From: Williamsia phyllosphaerae
GTDB lineage: Bacteria > Actinomycetota > Actinomycetes > Mycobacteriales > Mycobacteriaceae
DNA: 64,000 nt
Direction of reading: 5' to 3'
NCBI RefSeq assembly: GCF_014635305.1
Contig: NZ_BMCS01000001.1
Coordinates: forward strand, 1,364,001-1,428,000
Positions 25,202-32,559 of the stretch are shown piece after piece. How positions within the stretch are numbered: position 1 is the stretch's first letter; every line of letters begins with the position of its first letter. The notes under the pieces were generated by a model. It saw only the letters and a list, made by a program, of their open reading frames with translations, was not told the origin of the DNA and did no database searches. The position numbers and the translations under genes were made by a program.

Positions 25202-26149
25202 ATGATGTCCATGCGCTCGATCTGGAAAGGCGATCTGAGCTTTGGCCTGGTGAACGTACCGGTCAAGGTCTATTCGGCGACGGAGAGCCACGACCGCAGC
25301 TCGCACCAGGTCGACTCGAAGGACGGCACCCGGATCCGATACCGCAAGGTACGGGAGGGAACCGATGAGGAGATCCAGTTCTCCGACATCGCCAACGCCT
25401 ACGAGAGCGACAGCGGCGAGACGGTGATCCTCACGAAGTCCGACCTCGCCGAGCTGCCGGTGCAACGCAGCCCCGAGATCTCGATCACCGGGTTCGTCCC
25501 GCGCGAGCAGATCGACCCGATCTACTACGACAAGCCGTACTACCTCGAACCGGCGTCCAAGTCGCCCAAGGCCTACGTGTTGTTGCGTCAGGCCCTCGCC
25601 GACACCGACCGCGTGGCCGTCGTGACGTTCACCCTGCGCAACCGCACCCGGCTGGCCGCGTTGCGGGTCGTTGGCAACGTGATGACCCTGCAGACACTGC
25701 TCTGGCCGGACGAGGTCCGGCAGGCTGACTTCCCGTCGCTCGAGGAGGAGCCGACCATCCGGCCGCAGGAACTCGAGATGGCCGCGTCGTTGATCGACAG
25801 CATGGCCGGCGATTTCGATCCGTCCGAACACGAGGACACCTACCAGCTCGAGCTCTCGAAGCTGATCGAGGCGAAAGCCGATGGCACCGAGGCATTCCCG
25901 ACCCCGGAGAAGGCCGACTCCGACGACGACGAGGACTCCGAGGTCGCCGACCTGCTCGCAGCGCTGCGGGCGTCGGTGAAGAGCCGCGGCGGTTCCGATG
26001 AGTCGGAGGCGTCGGAGAAGGCGCCGGCCGCCAAAGCTCCCGCGAAGAAGGCCGCTGCCAAGAAAGCCCCGGCCAAGAAGGCGGCCGCGAAGAAGACCAC
26101 GGCGAAGAAGGCTCCCGCGAAGAAGGCCGCCGAGCGCAAGGCCGGCTGA
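25202..26149 (+). CDS. ku: DNA end-binding protein Ku
   Basis: Bacterial Ku, 315 residues; the homodimer rings DNA ends and recruits LigD in non-homologous end joining. The core (about 1-260) begins MRSIWKGDLSFGLVNVPVKV and contains FVPREQIDPIYYDKPYYLEP and LLRQALADTDRVAVV. Residues about 275-315 form a Lys/Ala/Pro tail of PAKKA and AAKKA repeats, like the histone-H1-like extension of some mycobacterial Ku proteins. Three in-frame ATGs (25202, 25205, 25211) precede the conserved MRSIWKG, so the true start may be 25211. Its partner ligD lies about 6 kb upstream on the opposite strand. Confidence 0.95.
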   Translation: MMSMRSIWKGDLSFGLVNVPVKVYSATESHDRSSHQVDSKDGTRIRYRKVREGTDEEIQFSDIANAYESDSGETVILTKSDLAELPVQRSPEISITGFVPREQIDPIYYDKPYYLEPASKSPKAYVLLRQALADTDRVAVVTFTLRNRTRLAALRVVGNVMTLQTLLWPDEVRQADFPSLEEEPTIRPQELEMAASLIDSMAGDFDPSEHEDTYQLELSKLIEAKADGTEAFPTPEKADSDDDEDSEVADLLAALRASVKSRGGSDESEASEKAPAAKAPAKKAAAKKAPAKKAAAKKTTAKKAPAKKAAERKAG

Positions 26150-26210
26150 GTCCCCTCCTCGACTCGTTCGCTCTGTCGTCGATCTCCGATCGCGTATACA
26201 GTGACACTGA

Positions 26211-26225
26211 TGAATGGCACATTCA
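26211..26225. promoter_or_regulatory. Palindromic operator before the AurF-like gene
   Basis: TGAATGGCACATTCA is a perfect 6-bp inverted repeat around GCA, a size common for TetR-family sites. It lies 16 bases before the GTG at 26242, downstream of a TATACA at 26195-26200 that could be a -10 element. No regulator gene is adjacent. Confidence 0.55.
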
Positions 26226-26241
26226 ATGGTGGGAGTATCGC

Positions 26242-27144
26242 GTGACCGTGCTGCAGAGTTCGCTGGACCGGGGCATGGACCAGGTCTCGAGTCGCCTGGT
26301 GGAGTCCTCGACCCGATCGTCGCGCAACGCGATGGCCGAGATCGACTGGGATCTGCCCCTGGATCCGACGATGTACGCGTGTCGCCCGGAGTGGTCGGCG
26401 CTCTACGGGACCGAGTACTGGGACGAACTGACCACCGAGCAACGGATCCGTCTGACCCGCTACGAGTTCGCGTCGGTCATGACCATCGGCATCTGGTTCG
26501 AGATGATGCTGCAGGAGATGATCATCCGCGACCAGCGGTCGGCCGACTACCACTCGTCGGAGTTCCAGTTCGCGATGACCGAGGTCGCCGACGAGTGCCG
26601 ACACTCACTCATGTTCGCGCTCGCCTCGCAGAAGATGGTCGGGGCGTCGTACCACCCGTCGCGTCGGGTGGCCCGGATGGGCAAGGTCTTCATGAACACC
26701 GCCAAGAACGAGGTCGCGTACGCGGGGATCCTGATCGCCGAGGAGATCCTCGACGTGATGCAGCGCGGGTCCATCGGCGACGACACGGTGCTGCCGATGA
26801 TCCACACGGTCAACGAGATCCACGTCCTGGAAGAGTCCCGCCACATGCGGTTCGCACGGGAACAGGTCCGGGGGTCGATGGCCGGAGTCGGACGTCTCCG
26901 CCGCGAGACCAGTGCGGTGCTCGTCGCCCTCGGCGCCGAGATGATCGTGCTCAATCTCGTTCGCCCGCAGGCGTTCGTCGATGCCGGTCTGGACAAACAC
27001 CGTGCCGTCGGCGCGATGCTCTCGAACGAGCACCGGCACCGGATGTTGCGGAGCGGTTGCGTGCACCTGATGCAGTTCCTCGACGAGGTCGGTCTGCTGA
27101 CCCCGTCCGCCGAGAAGATCTACCGGCGCACGCATCTGCTGTAG
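26242..27144 (+). CDS. AurF-type diiron oxygenase
   Basis: A 300-residue protein resembling the AurF p-aminobenzoate N-oxygenase family, non-haem diiron enzymes. Two iron-ligand helices are clear: VADECRHSLMFALASQKMV (DExRH type) near residues 115-130 and HVLEESRHMRFAREQ (ExxRH) near 195-205. Additional Glu residues occur in MMLQEMIIRD and LIAEEILDVM. The GTG start follows GGTGGGAG. It stands alone, after ku and before a convergent SDR gene, with its own palindromic operator. Related actinobacterial proteins are mostly uncharacterised, so N-oxygenation is only a family inference. Confidence 0.85.
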   Translation: MTVLQSSLDRGMDQVSSRLVESSTRSSRNAMAEIDWDLPLDPTMYACRPEWSALYGTEYWDELTTEQRIRLTRYEFASVMTIGIWFEMMLQEMIIRDQRSADYHSSEFQFAMTEVADECRHSLMFALASQKMVGASYHPSRRVARMGKVFMNTAKNEVAYAGILIAEEILDVMQRGSIGDDTVLPMIHTVNEIHVLEESRHMRFAREQVRGSMAGVGRLRRETSAVLVALGAEMIVLNLVRPQAFVDAGLDKHRAVGAMLSNEHRHRMLRSGCVHLMQFLDEVGLLTPSAEKIYRRTHLL

Positions 27145-27176
27145 AGATCTGGGTCGCCCGACCGGCGTTTCGATGG

Positions 27177-28025
27177 TCAGGGGCGTCTGCTGGTCCGCGG
27201 ACCCCGGTAGACCGCGGCGATCTTTCGGCGGCCGATCATCCGACCGGTCGCCGGGAAGAGTCGCCGACCGGCGCTCATCAGAGCAGGGATCCGCCCCGGG
27301 ATCACCTGCTCACGTCCGGAGTCGACGGCGTCGAGGGTCTGCGTCGCGATCTGGGCGACATCGACCTTCGGAATGGTCAGCGTGTGCGCGCGGTTCTCCG
27401 GGGTGCGCGTGGCGTCGAGGGCGGCCACCAGTGGTGAGTCGAACTCGCCTGGGCAGATCAGGTGGATTTCGAGTCCCTGCGGCTCGAGTTCGAAACGCAG
27501 CGCATCGGTGAAGCCGACGAGTGCGTGCTTCGCCGCGCAGTACGGCGTGTAACCGAAGACCCCGGTGAGGCCGGCGATGGACGCGATGGTCACGATCCGA
27601 CCGCCCGGATGGGGAAGGTGCGGCAACGCGGCACGGATGACTTTCACCGTGCCGTGGAAGTTGATGTCCATGACCTCGGTGAATGCCGTGGCAGGCAGGG
27701 TCTCGAAGTATCCCTCGCGCATGATGCCCGCTGAGTTGACCAGGAGCTCGAAGGGATGGGTCCCTGCGAGCGTTCCCAGCGCCCCGACCACTCCGTCCGC
27801 GTCGCCGATGTCGACCGAAAGCGTCCCGACCTCTGTTCCAGAAGCAGCCCGTGCCCGTAGCGATTCCGCTGCCGCCGCCAAGCGGGACTCGTCGCGGGCG
27901 AGCAGGGTGACCGAGACGCCGCGCGCCACCAGCTGCCTGCTGATCTCCAGGCCCAGCCCGGACGAACCGCCGGTGACCACCGAATGACGGCCGGGTCGCA
28001 ACCACGGGTCGCGACGCCGCGTCAT
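27177..28025 (-). CDS. Short-chain dehydrogenase/reductase
   Basis: A 282-residue classical SDR. It has the cofactor motif TGGSSGLG near residue 19, the NSAG form of the NNAG motif, and the catalytic IASIAG Ser with YCAAK (Tyr and Lys). ARDESRLAAAAESLRARAAS after the second strand suggests NADP(H). The sequence is closest in style to 3-ketodihydrosphingosine reductase-like SDRs, with an extended C-terminal tail (TGRMIGRRKIAAVY). The ATG overlaps the stop of the GMC gene by four bases, so the two are co-translated and probably act in one pathway. Confidence 0.9.
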   Translation of the reverse strand: MTRRRDPWLRPGRHSVVTGGSSGLGLEISRQLVARGVSVTLLARDESRLAAAAESLRARAASGTEVGTLSVDIGDADGVVGALGTLAGTHPFELLVNSAGIMREGYFETLPATAFTEVMDINFHGTVKVIRAALPHLPHPGGRIVTIASIAGLTGVFGYTPYCAAKHALVGFTDALRFELEPQGLEIHLICPGEFDSPLVAALDATRTPENRAHTLTIPKVDVAQIATQTLDAVDSGREQVIPGRIPALMSAGRRLFPATGRMIGRRKIAAVYRGPRTSRRP

Positions 28026-29647
28026 CGTGTCCCCGCCGGTGTCGCGGCGGCGTCGGCCGCTGCCGCGGGGGCTTTGTCGGGGACGTGCGACATCGCCTCC
28101 TCCGCCATCGCGGTGATGGTGAGGCTCGGGTTGACGCCGGCGTTGGCGGGAACGGTGGACCCGTCGGTGATGAGCAGGTTGCGGTAGCCGAAGGCGCGTC
28201 GGTACCGATCGACCACACCGTGTTCGGGCCCGTCCGCGATCACCGCGCCACCGAGGATGTGGGCAGTCGTCGGTCGGGCCAGCAGCGACTCCGTGATGGC
28301 CGTCGAACCGTATCCACCCATGTGACGGAGCGCCGACTCGGCGATCGTCCGTGCTATCGGCAGGTCGCCCTCGGGTGCCGGGCCGTCACCGAGTGCGGTG
28401 TTGATGCGGCCGAACCGATGTCGGCGTCGGAGTCGTAACGCGGTGTCGGTGCTCTGCATGATGGTGAAAACCACCGATCGCCTCGACCAGCCGGACAACC
28501 GGGTGGGACTGAGCCACCGCAAGGGACGTGTCAGCGTGGCGACGATGAACTGCATCAGACGCATCCGACCCCCGGTGAGCGGCCCGAAGGTGAGGCCCAT
28601 CGCGTCACCGCCGAGGCCGTAGGTGTTGTTGGTGAAGTGGATCTGATCGGTCGGATGGATGCTGGTCGTGATGGCGATGTCGCTGCGGAAGTCAGCGGTC
28701 TTGTCGGCCGCGGTGACCGCGACGATGGCCTCGCTGTTGGTTCGCACAAGGTGTCCGAGCCGGTCGGACAGCCGCGGCAGTGAACCTCGATCTCGCAGGG
28801 TGCGCAACAACAGGTTCGTCCCCAGTGCCCCGCCCGCCATGACCACGCCACCGGTGGTGACCGTTCGCCGGTCACGCCGCAGAATCGAGCCGGAGCGAAC
28901 CGTTGTCACGGCGTATCCCCCGGACCCGTCGGGCGCCCCGATCGGGGTGATGTCGACGACGGTCCGGCCGGGTTCGATTCGTGCGCCACGCTTCTCGGCC
29001 ATGTGGAGGTAGTTCTTCTCGAGGGTGTTCTTGGCGTTGTGTCGGCAGCCGAGCATGCACTGACCGCAACGGATGCAGCCGGCGCGGTCGGGTCCGTCAC
29101 CGCTGAAATAGGGGTCGGGGACTCGGACGCCCGGCTCGCCGAGGAAGACTCCGACCTCAGTCGGGTGGCAGCGGTCCGCGACGCCGAGGTCGTCGGCGAT
29201 CGCGTGCATCAGGGTCTCGCTCGGACCGTCGCCTGCGAAGGTCGTGACGCCCAGCATGTGTTTGGCGGTGTCGAAGTGCGGGGCGAGCGCAGAACGCCAG
29301 TCGGCGAGCTCGGACCACTGGGGGTGGCGGTAGAAGTCGTCGGAGTGCGGGACGTACAGGGTGTTCCCGTAGACCAGCGAGCCACCGCCGACGCCGACGC
29401 CGCTGATGACCGTGACGTGCGAGAACGGAGTCATCGCCATGATGCCGTGCAGCCCCGCGAACGGCGCCCAGAGCAGTTTGCCCACCTGCCAGGCGCTGGC
29501 CGCGAAGTCGGTGTCGGCGAAGCGGCGGCCCTTCTCGACGACGGTGACGTCGTACCCCTTCTCGGTCAGGCGTAGCGCCGCGACGCTCCCACCGAAACCG
29601 GAACCGACGACGATCCAGTCCTTCTGATGCGGCGACAAGGCAAGCAC
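28022..29647 (-). CDS. GMC oxidoreductase, ChoD-like (cholesterol-oxidase family)
   Basis: A 541-residue FAD-dependent GMC-family oxidoreductase. The FAD motif DWIVVGSGFGGSVAALRLTE lies near residues 10-30. A Cys-rich stretch CIRCGQCMLGCRHNAKNTLE near 190-210 and the C-terminal DGSTVPANAGVNPSLTITAM then AEEAMSH match the ChoD-type group of mycobacteria. I place the start at the GTG at 29647, which follows GAGGAGA; the longer in-frame start lies inside the operator palindrome. No signal peptide is present. It heads a two-gene unit with the SDR, under the operator at 29655-29680. A sterol or alcohol substrate is likely but not shown. Confidence 0.9.
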   Translation of the reverse strand: MLALSPHQKDWIVVGSGFGGSVAALRLTEKGYDVTVVEKGRRFADTDFAASAWQVGKLLWAPFAGLHGIMAMTPFSHVTVISGVGVGGGSLVYGNTLYVPHSDDFYRHPQWSELADWRSALAPHFDTAKHMLGVTTFAGDGPSETLMHAIADDLGVADRCHPTEVGVFLGEPGVRVPDPYFSGDGPDRAGCIRCGQCMLGCRHNAKNTLEKNYLHMAEKRGARIEPGRTVVDITPIGAPDGSGGYAVTTVRSGSILRRDRRTVTTGGVVMAGGALGTNLLLRTLRDRGSLPRLSDRLGHLVRTNSEAIVAVTAADKTADFRSDIAITTSIHPTDQIHFTNNTYGLGGDAMGLTFGPLTGGRMRLMQFIVATLTRPLRWLSPTRLSGWSRRSVVFTIMQSTDTALRLRRRHRFGRINTALGDGPAPEGDLPIARTIAESALRHMGGYGSTAITESLLARPTTAHILGGAVIADGPEHGVVDRYRRAFGYRNLLITDGSTVPANAGVNPSLTITAMAEEAMSHVPDKAPAAAADAAATPAGTR

Positions 29648-29654
29648 TCTCCTC

Positions 29655-29680
29655 AATGTGATGACAAGCGTCATCACATT
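29655..29680. promoter_or_regulatory. Perfect 26-bp palindromic operator before the GMC gene
   Basis: Arms AATGTGATGAC (29655-29665) and GTCATCACATT (29670-29680) are exact reverse complements around AAGC. It lies eight bases upstream of the GMC GTG and 16 bases downstream of the tetR stop. This is the expected target of that TetR regulator. Confidence 0.82.
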
Positions 29681-29696
29681 AGCGCAGCGGTAGCGA

Positions 29697-30317
29697 TCAA
29701 CGGAGGGAGTCGGCGATGGCCACCAGAATCCGTGTGGAGGCCGAGACGAGCACGGCGCGGTCCGTGGCGTACCCCTCGATCAGCCATGCGGTACCGACCT
29801 GACGGATGCCGCCCACCGCCGATGTCATCAGCACCCGACGTTCGTCGTCGTGGTCGGTGACGGACGGATCGACACGGATCTGCGAAGCGAGCAGGTCGCC
29901 GAACCGGTTGAGGGTCTCGAGGTACAACTGGTCGACCCGCCGGCTGACGCCGAGGACCTCGAGCCAGACCACCCGCGCCAACAGGGGGTTCTCGGTGACG
30001 CGGAAAAACGCGTCGAGTCCGTGGCGGGCGAGCGTCGCCGGATCGGCGTCAGGCGGCAGCGCAGACAGTTCGGTGACCACGGCCGACATCATCGTCTCGA
30101 CGCACTCGGCGTACACCGCGAGGAGAAGGTCCTCGAGGGTCGGGAACTGGTCGTAGAAGTAGCGATCGGCCACCTTCGCGTCGCGACACACGCCGCGCAC
30201 GGTCGCCGCACGGAAGCCCACCGACCCGAAGATCTCCAGACCTGCGTCGAGGATCTGTCGGCGTCGCCGGTCGTCGCGCGCGGCCGACGTCTCGCCCCCA
30301 TAGCTCCGGCTGCTCAT
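29697..30317 (-). CDS. TetR-family regulator upstream of the GMC-SDR unit
   Basis: A 206-residue TetR-type repressor. The helix-turn-helix domain is at about residues 15-60 (RRRRQILDAGLEIFGSVGFR, then ATVRGVCRDAKVADRYFYDQ). The C-terminal domain includes LYLETLNRFGDLLASQIRVD and GYATDRAVLVSASTRILVAI. It is followed 50 bases later by the GMC gene on the same strand, with a perfect palindrome between them. It lies 21 bases after the crotonase gene, so it may also be transcribed from further upstream. The ligand is unknown. Confidence 0.88.
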   Translation of the reverse strand: MSSRSYGGETSAARDDRRRRQILDAGLEIFGSVGFRAATVRGVCRDAKVADRYFYDQFPTLEDLLLAVYAECVETMMSAVVTELSALPPDADPATLARHGLDAFFRVTENPLLARVVWLEVLGVSRRVDQLYLETLNRFGDLLASQIRVDPSVTDHDDERRVLMTSAVGGIRQVGTAWLIEGYATDRAVLVSASTRILVAIADSLR

Positions 30318-30338
30318 CCCGGTTGTATACCCGACGCC

Positions 30339-31358
30339 TCAGGATTTCTTCTGGTCCCCGAAGGCCTCGTCGCGTTCGCGGACCGCCTGGCGGAAGCCGA
30401 CTGTGGCCGAACGGGTCTGGAAGGCGTAGCCCTCGCGGCTGTGTCGCGACACCCCGTCGAACACCGTGCTGATCAACGCCGAGTTGGCGATGCCCTGGGC
30501 GTGTAGGGCCGAGTTCAGCGCCAGCTTGATCATCATCAGCTGGTTGACGGGCATCTGTGCGATGCGGGCCACGTAGTCCTCGACGAGTTGGTCGAGCTCC
30601 TCGGCGGGGGCGGCATCGACGGCGAGTCCCCAGTCCAGGGCCTGGCGGCCGGTGATGCAGTCGCCGGTGAACAGCAGTCGTTTGGCCCGTTGGTCCCCGA
30701 TGCGGTGCGCCCACAACCCGGTGGCCGGGACACCCCACACGCGGGTGGGTGGATAGCCGATCTTGGTGTCGTCCGCGGCGATGATCTGGTCGCAGTGCAG
30801 GGCGATGTCGGTGCCGCCGGCCACGCAGAATCCGTGCAGCTTGGCCACCACCGGCTTGTTGGCGTGCATCAGGCTCGCGAAGCCGCGGTTGTAGCGGCTC
30901 ATCATGGCGTAGTCGATCATCGGATCCCAGACGCCGCTCGGATCATGGTTCGCCGCCTGGACTCTCGGGTCCAACGGGGTGTCGCGGACGCGGTCGGGGC
31001 CGTCGCCCTCGGGTCGCTGGCTCCGCTCGGCGAAGGCGCCGAGGTCGTAACCGCCGCAGAATCCCTTGCCCCGACCGGACAACAGGATGACGTGAACCCG
31101 TGGATCGAGATCGGCACGTTCGACCGACGCCACCAGATCGAGCGGGGTGTCGGCGGTGATCGCGTTGCCCTGCTTGGGCCGGTTGAACGTGATCCGCGCG
31201 ATGCGCCCGGTCACCTCGTAGGTCAGCGTCGGGAACTCCAGCGAATCGGGTGGGGGAGTGTCGCGGGTCGCGGAGTAGAGCGAGTCGATGCCCTCGTCCC
31301 ATCCCTCACGCCACGCCGCCGGCCGCTCGGCCGCGCTCTTCTCGCTGTCGGTGCTCAT
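30339..31358 (-). CDS. Crotonase/enoyl-CoA hydratase family protein
   Basis: A 339-residue crotonase with an N-terminal extension of about 50 residues. The fold is clear: LTYEVTGRIARITFNRPKQG, VILLSGRGKGFCGGYDL (oxyanion-hole loop), LHGFCVAGGTDIALHCDQII and TRVWGVPATGLWAHRIG. Neither glutamate position of classical hydratases seems kept: the first is Asp in GGTDIAL, and the second loop has no acid. It may thus be an isomerase, hydrolase or other crotonase. The ATG at 31358 overlaps the stop of the preceding membrane-protein gene by four bases. A much longer in-frame reading region upstream overlaps that gene and is not used. Confidence 0.85.
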   Translation of the reverse strand: MSTDSEKSAAERPAAWREGWDEGIDSLYSATRDTPPPDSLEFPTLTYEVTGRIARITFNRPKQGNAITADTPLDLVASVERADLDPRVHVILLSGRGKGFCGGYDLGAFAERSQRPEGDGPDRVRDTPLDPRVQAANHDPSGVWDPMIDYAMMSRYNRGFASLMHANKPVVAKLHGFCVAGGTDIALHCDQIIAADDTKIGYPPTRVWGVPATGLWAHRIGDQRAKRLLFTGDCITGRQALDWGLAVDAAPAEELDQLVEDYVARIAQMPVNQLMMIKLALNSALHAQGIANSALISTVFDGVSRHSREGYAFQTRSATVGFRQAVRERDEAFGDQKKS

Positions 31359-32398
31359 CGCTGCAGCCCTTCGTCGTCGGTCGGATCGTCCACCGGGGGA
31401 TCGTCGTCGATCCTCCCGCCTCGGCGCGCGCGGTGTCGGAGAATCAGCGTCCCGCCCCCGAGGACCAGCAACGTCAGCAGCCCGGCGACCGCGGCCCACA
31501 GGATCGAGCGCGCGATCAGCGGGGCGTTGTCGCGGGCGAGGACGACCTGGCGGTCGGTCGCGTCCACCGACGCGGGCGGGGTGAGTGCGGACTCCGGACC
31601 CAGATCGGCCTGCGCCGCGGCGATGTTGCCGTCGATGGACTTCAGGACGTTGGTCAACTGCCCGAACGACTTCGACAGCGTGTTCGCCGCCTCGACCGCG
31701 CGCGGCCGGGCCGACGACAGTGTCCCGAACCCGTCGCTGAGCTGGGTGGCGGACCGCCGGGCCGAACCGATGACGCCGTCGACACTGCCCGCCGCCGACC
31801 GCGCCGACGGCCCCAGCCCCGCTAGCGCACCCTGCAGACCGGCCACCCCGCCGGTCGCCGAGGTGAGACTGCGCGCCGCGCTCTGCAACGACCGCAGCGC
31901 CGGGAGACTCGGGCGTGCACCGGGGATGGCGTTGGACTGCACCGCCGCGACGACCCGGTCGATCAACGCGCTGAGCGGACCGACCGCACCCGACAGCGAC
32001 GAGACCTGCGTCAACGCCCGGGATGCGGCGGTGGTCGCCTGGGCCAGGTCGTCCCCCGCGGCCGACAGCGACGGGGCCTGCTGCAGCGCGCCTGCCAACT
32101 GCTGGGCGCCGGTGCGAGCGGTGTCGACGGAGTCGAAGACCTGCCCGACACCCGTCGTCAGCGTGGTGATGGTGGCGGTACCGCCGGAGACGGCCGCGGT
32201 GAGAAAGCTGAACAGGAGCTTCGCCTCGGACAGCGAGTCGCGCGCGGACTGGACCTTTTCCGGGCGCGGGTCGGCGGTCTGGGGAGCGGTGATCGGCCGC
32301 GACGGCGCACCGGCGGCGAAGACCGATCCGCCGACGATCGCGGACACCAGCACCACGGCCAGGAACACCGGCACCCGTCCGGGCAGGCGGGAGAGCAT
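31355..32398 (-). CDS. Membrane-anchored protein with two terminal membrane segments
   Basis: A 347-residue protein I do not recognise. A signal-anchor (RVPVFLAVVLVSAIVGGSVF) lies at about residues 7-28. A long Ala/Ser/Leu-rich helical region (about 45-290) follows, with heptad-like repeats of STATSVG, SAARSLTSATGG and QLSDGFGTLSSA type. A second membrane span (SILWAAVAGLLTLLVLGGG) at about 305-325 leads to an acidic tail (IDDDPPVDDPTDDEGLQR). The layout resembles the extracellular region of YhgE/Pip-like proteins. The ATG at 32398 or the GTG at 32407 may be the start. Its stop overlaps the crotonase start, so the two are coupled. Function unknown. Confidence 0.72.
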   Translation of the reverse strand: MLSRLPGRVPVFLAVVLVSAIVGGSVFAAGAPSRPITAPQTADPRPEKVQSARDSLSEAKLLFSFLTAAVSGGTATITTLTTGVGQVFDSVDTARTGAQQLAGALQQAPSLSAAGDDLAQATTAASRALTQVSSLSGAVGPLSALIDRVVAAVQSNAIPGARPSLPALRSLQSAARSLTSATGGVAGLQGALAGLGPSARSAAGSVDGVIGSARRSATQLSDGFGTLSSARPRAVEAANTLSKSFGQLTNVLKSIDGNIAAAQADLGPESALTPPASVDATDRQVVLARDNAPLIARSILWAAVAGLLTLLVLGGGTLILRHRARRGGRIDDDPPVDDPTDDEGLQR

Positions 32399-32559
32399 CG
32401 CCGTCACCTCTTCTTCGACACACGGGACAACTGACCGGGGATCGGTCCACCTCAGACTAGGTAGTCGCGTGACCGCCATCTCGTGCCGAACCCTGATGCC
32501 GTCGCTCTGGCACCCTGGAACGGACACCTTCGCAGTACCGACCGGAGAGGACGGTGACC

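Noticed and set aside
31359..32450. N-terminal extension of the crotonase frame by more than 360 codons
   Set aside because: The extension lies over the membrane-protein gene in another frame and is Arg/Gly-rich. The ATG at 31358, overlapping the upstream stop, gives a normal crotonase.
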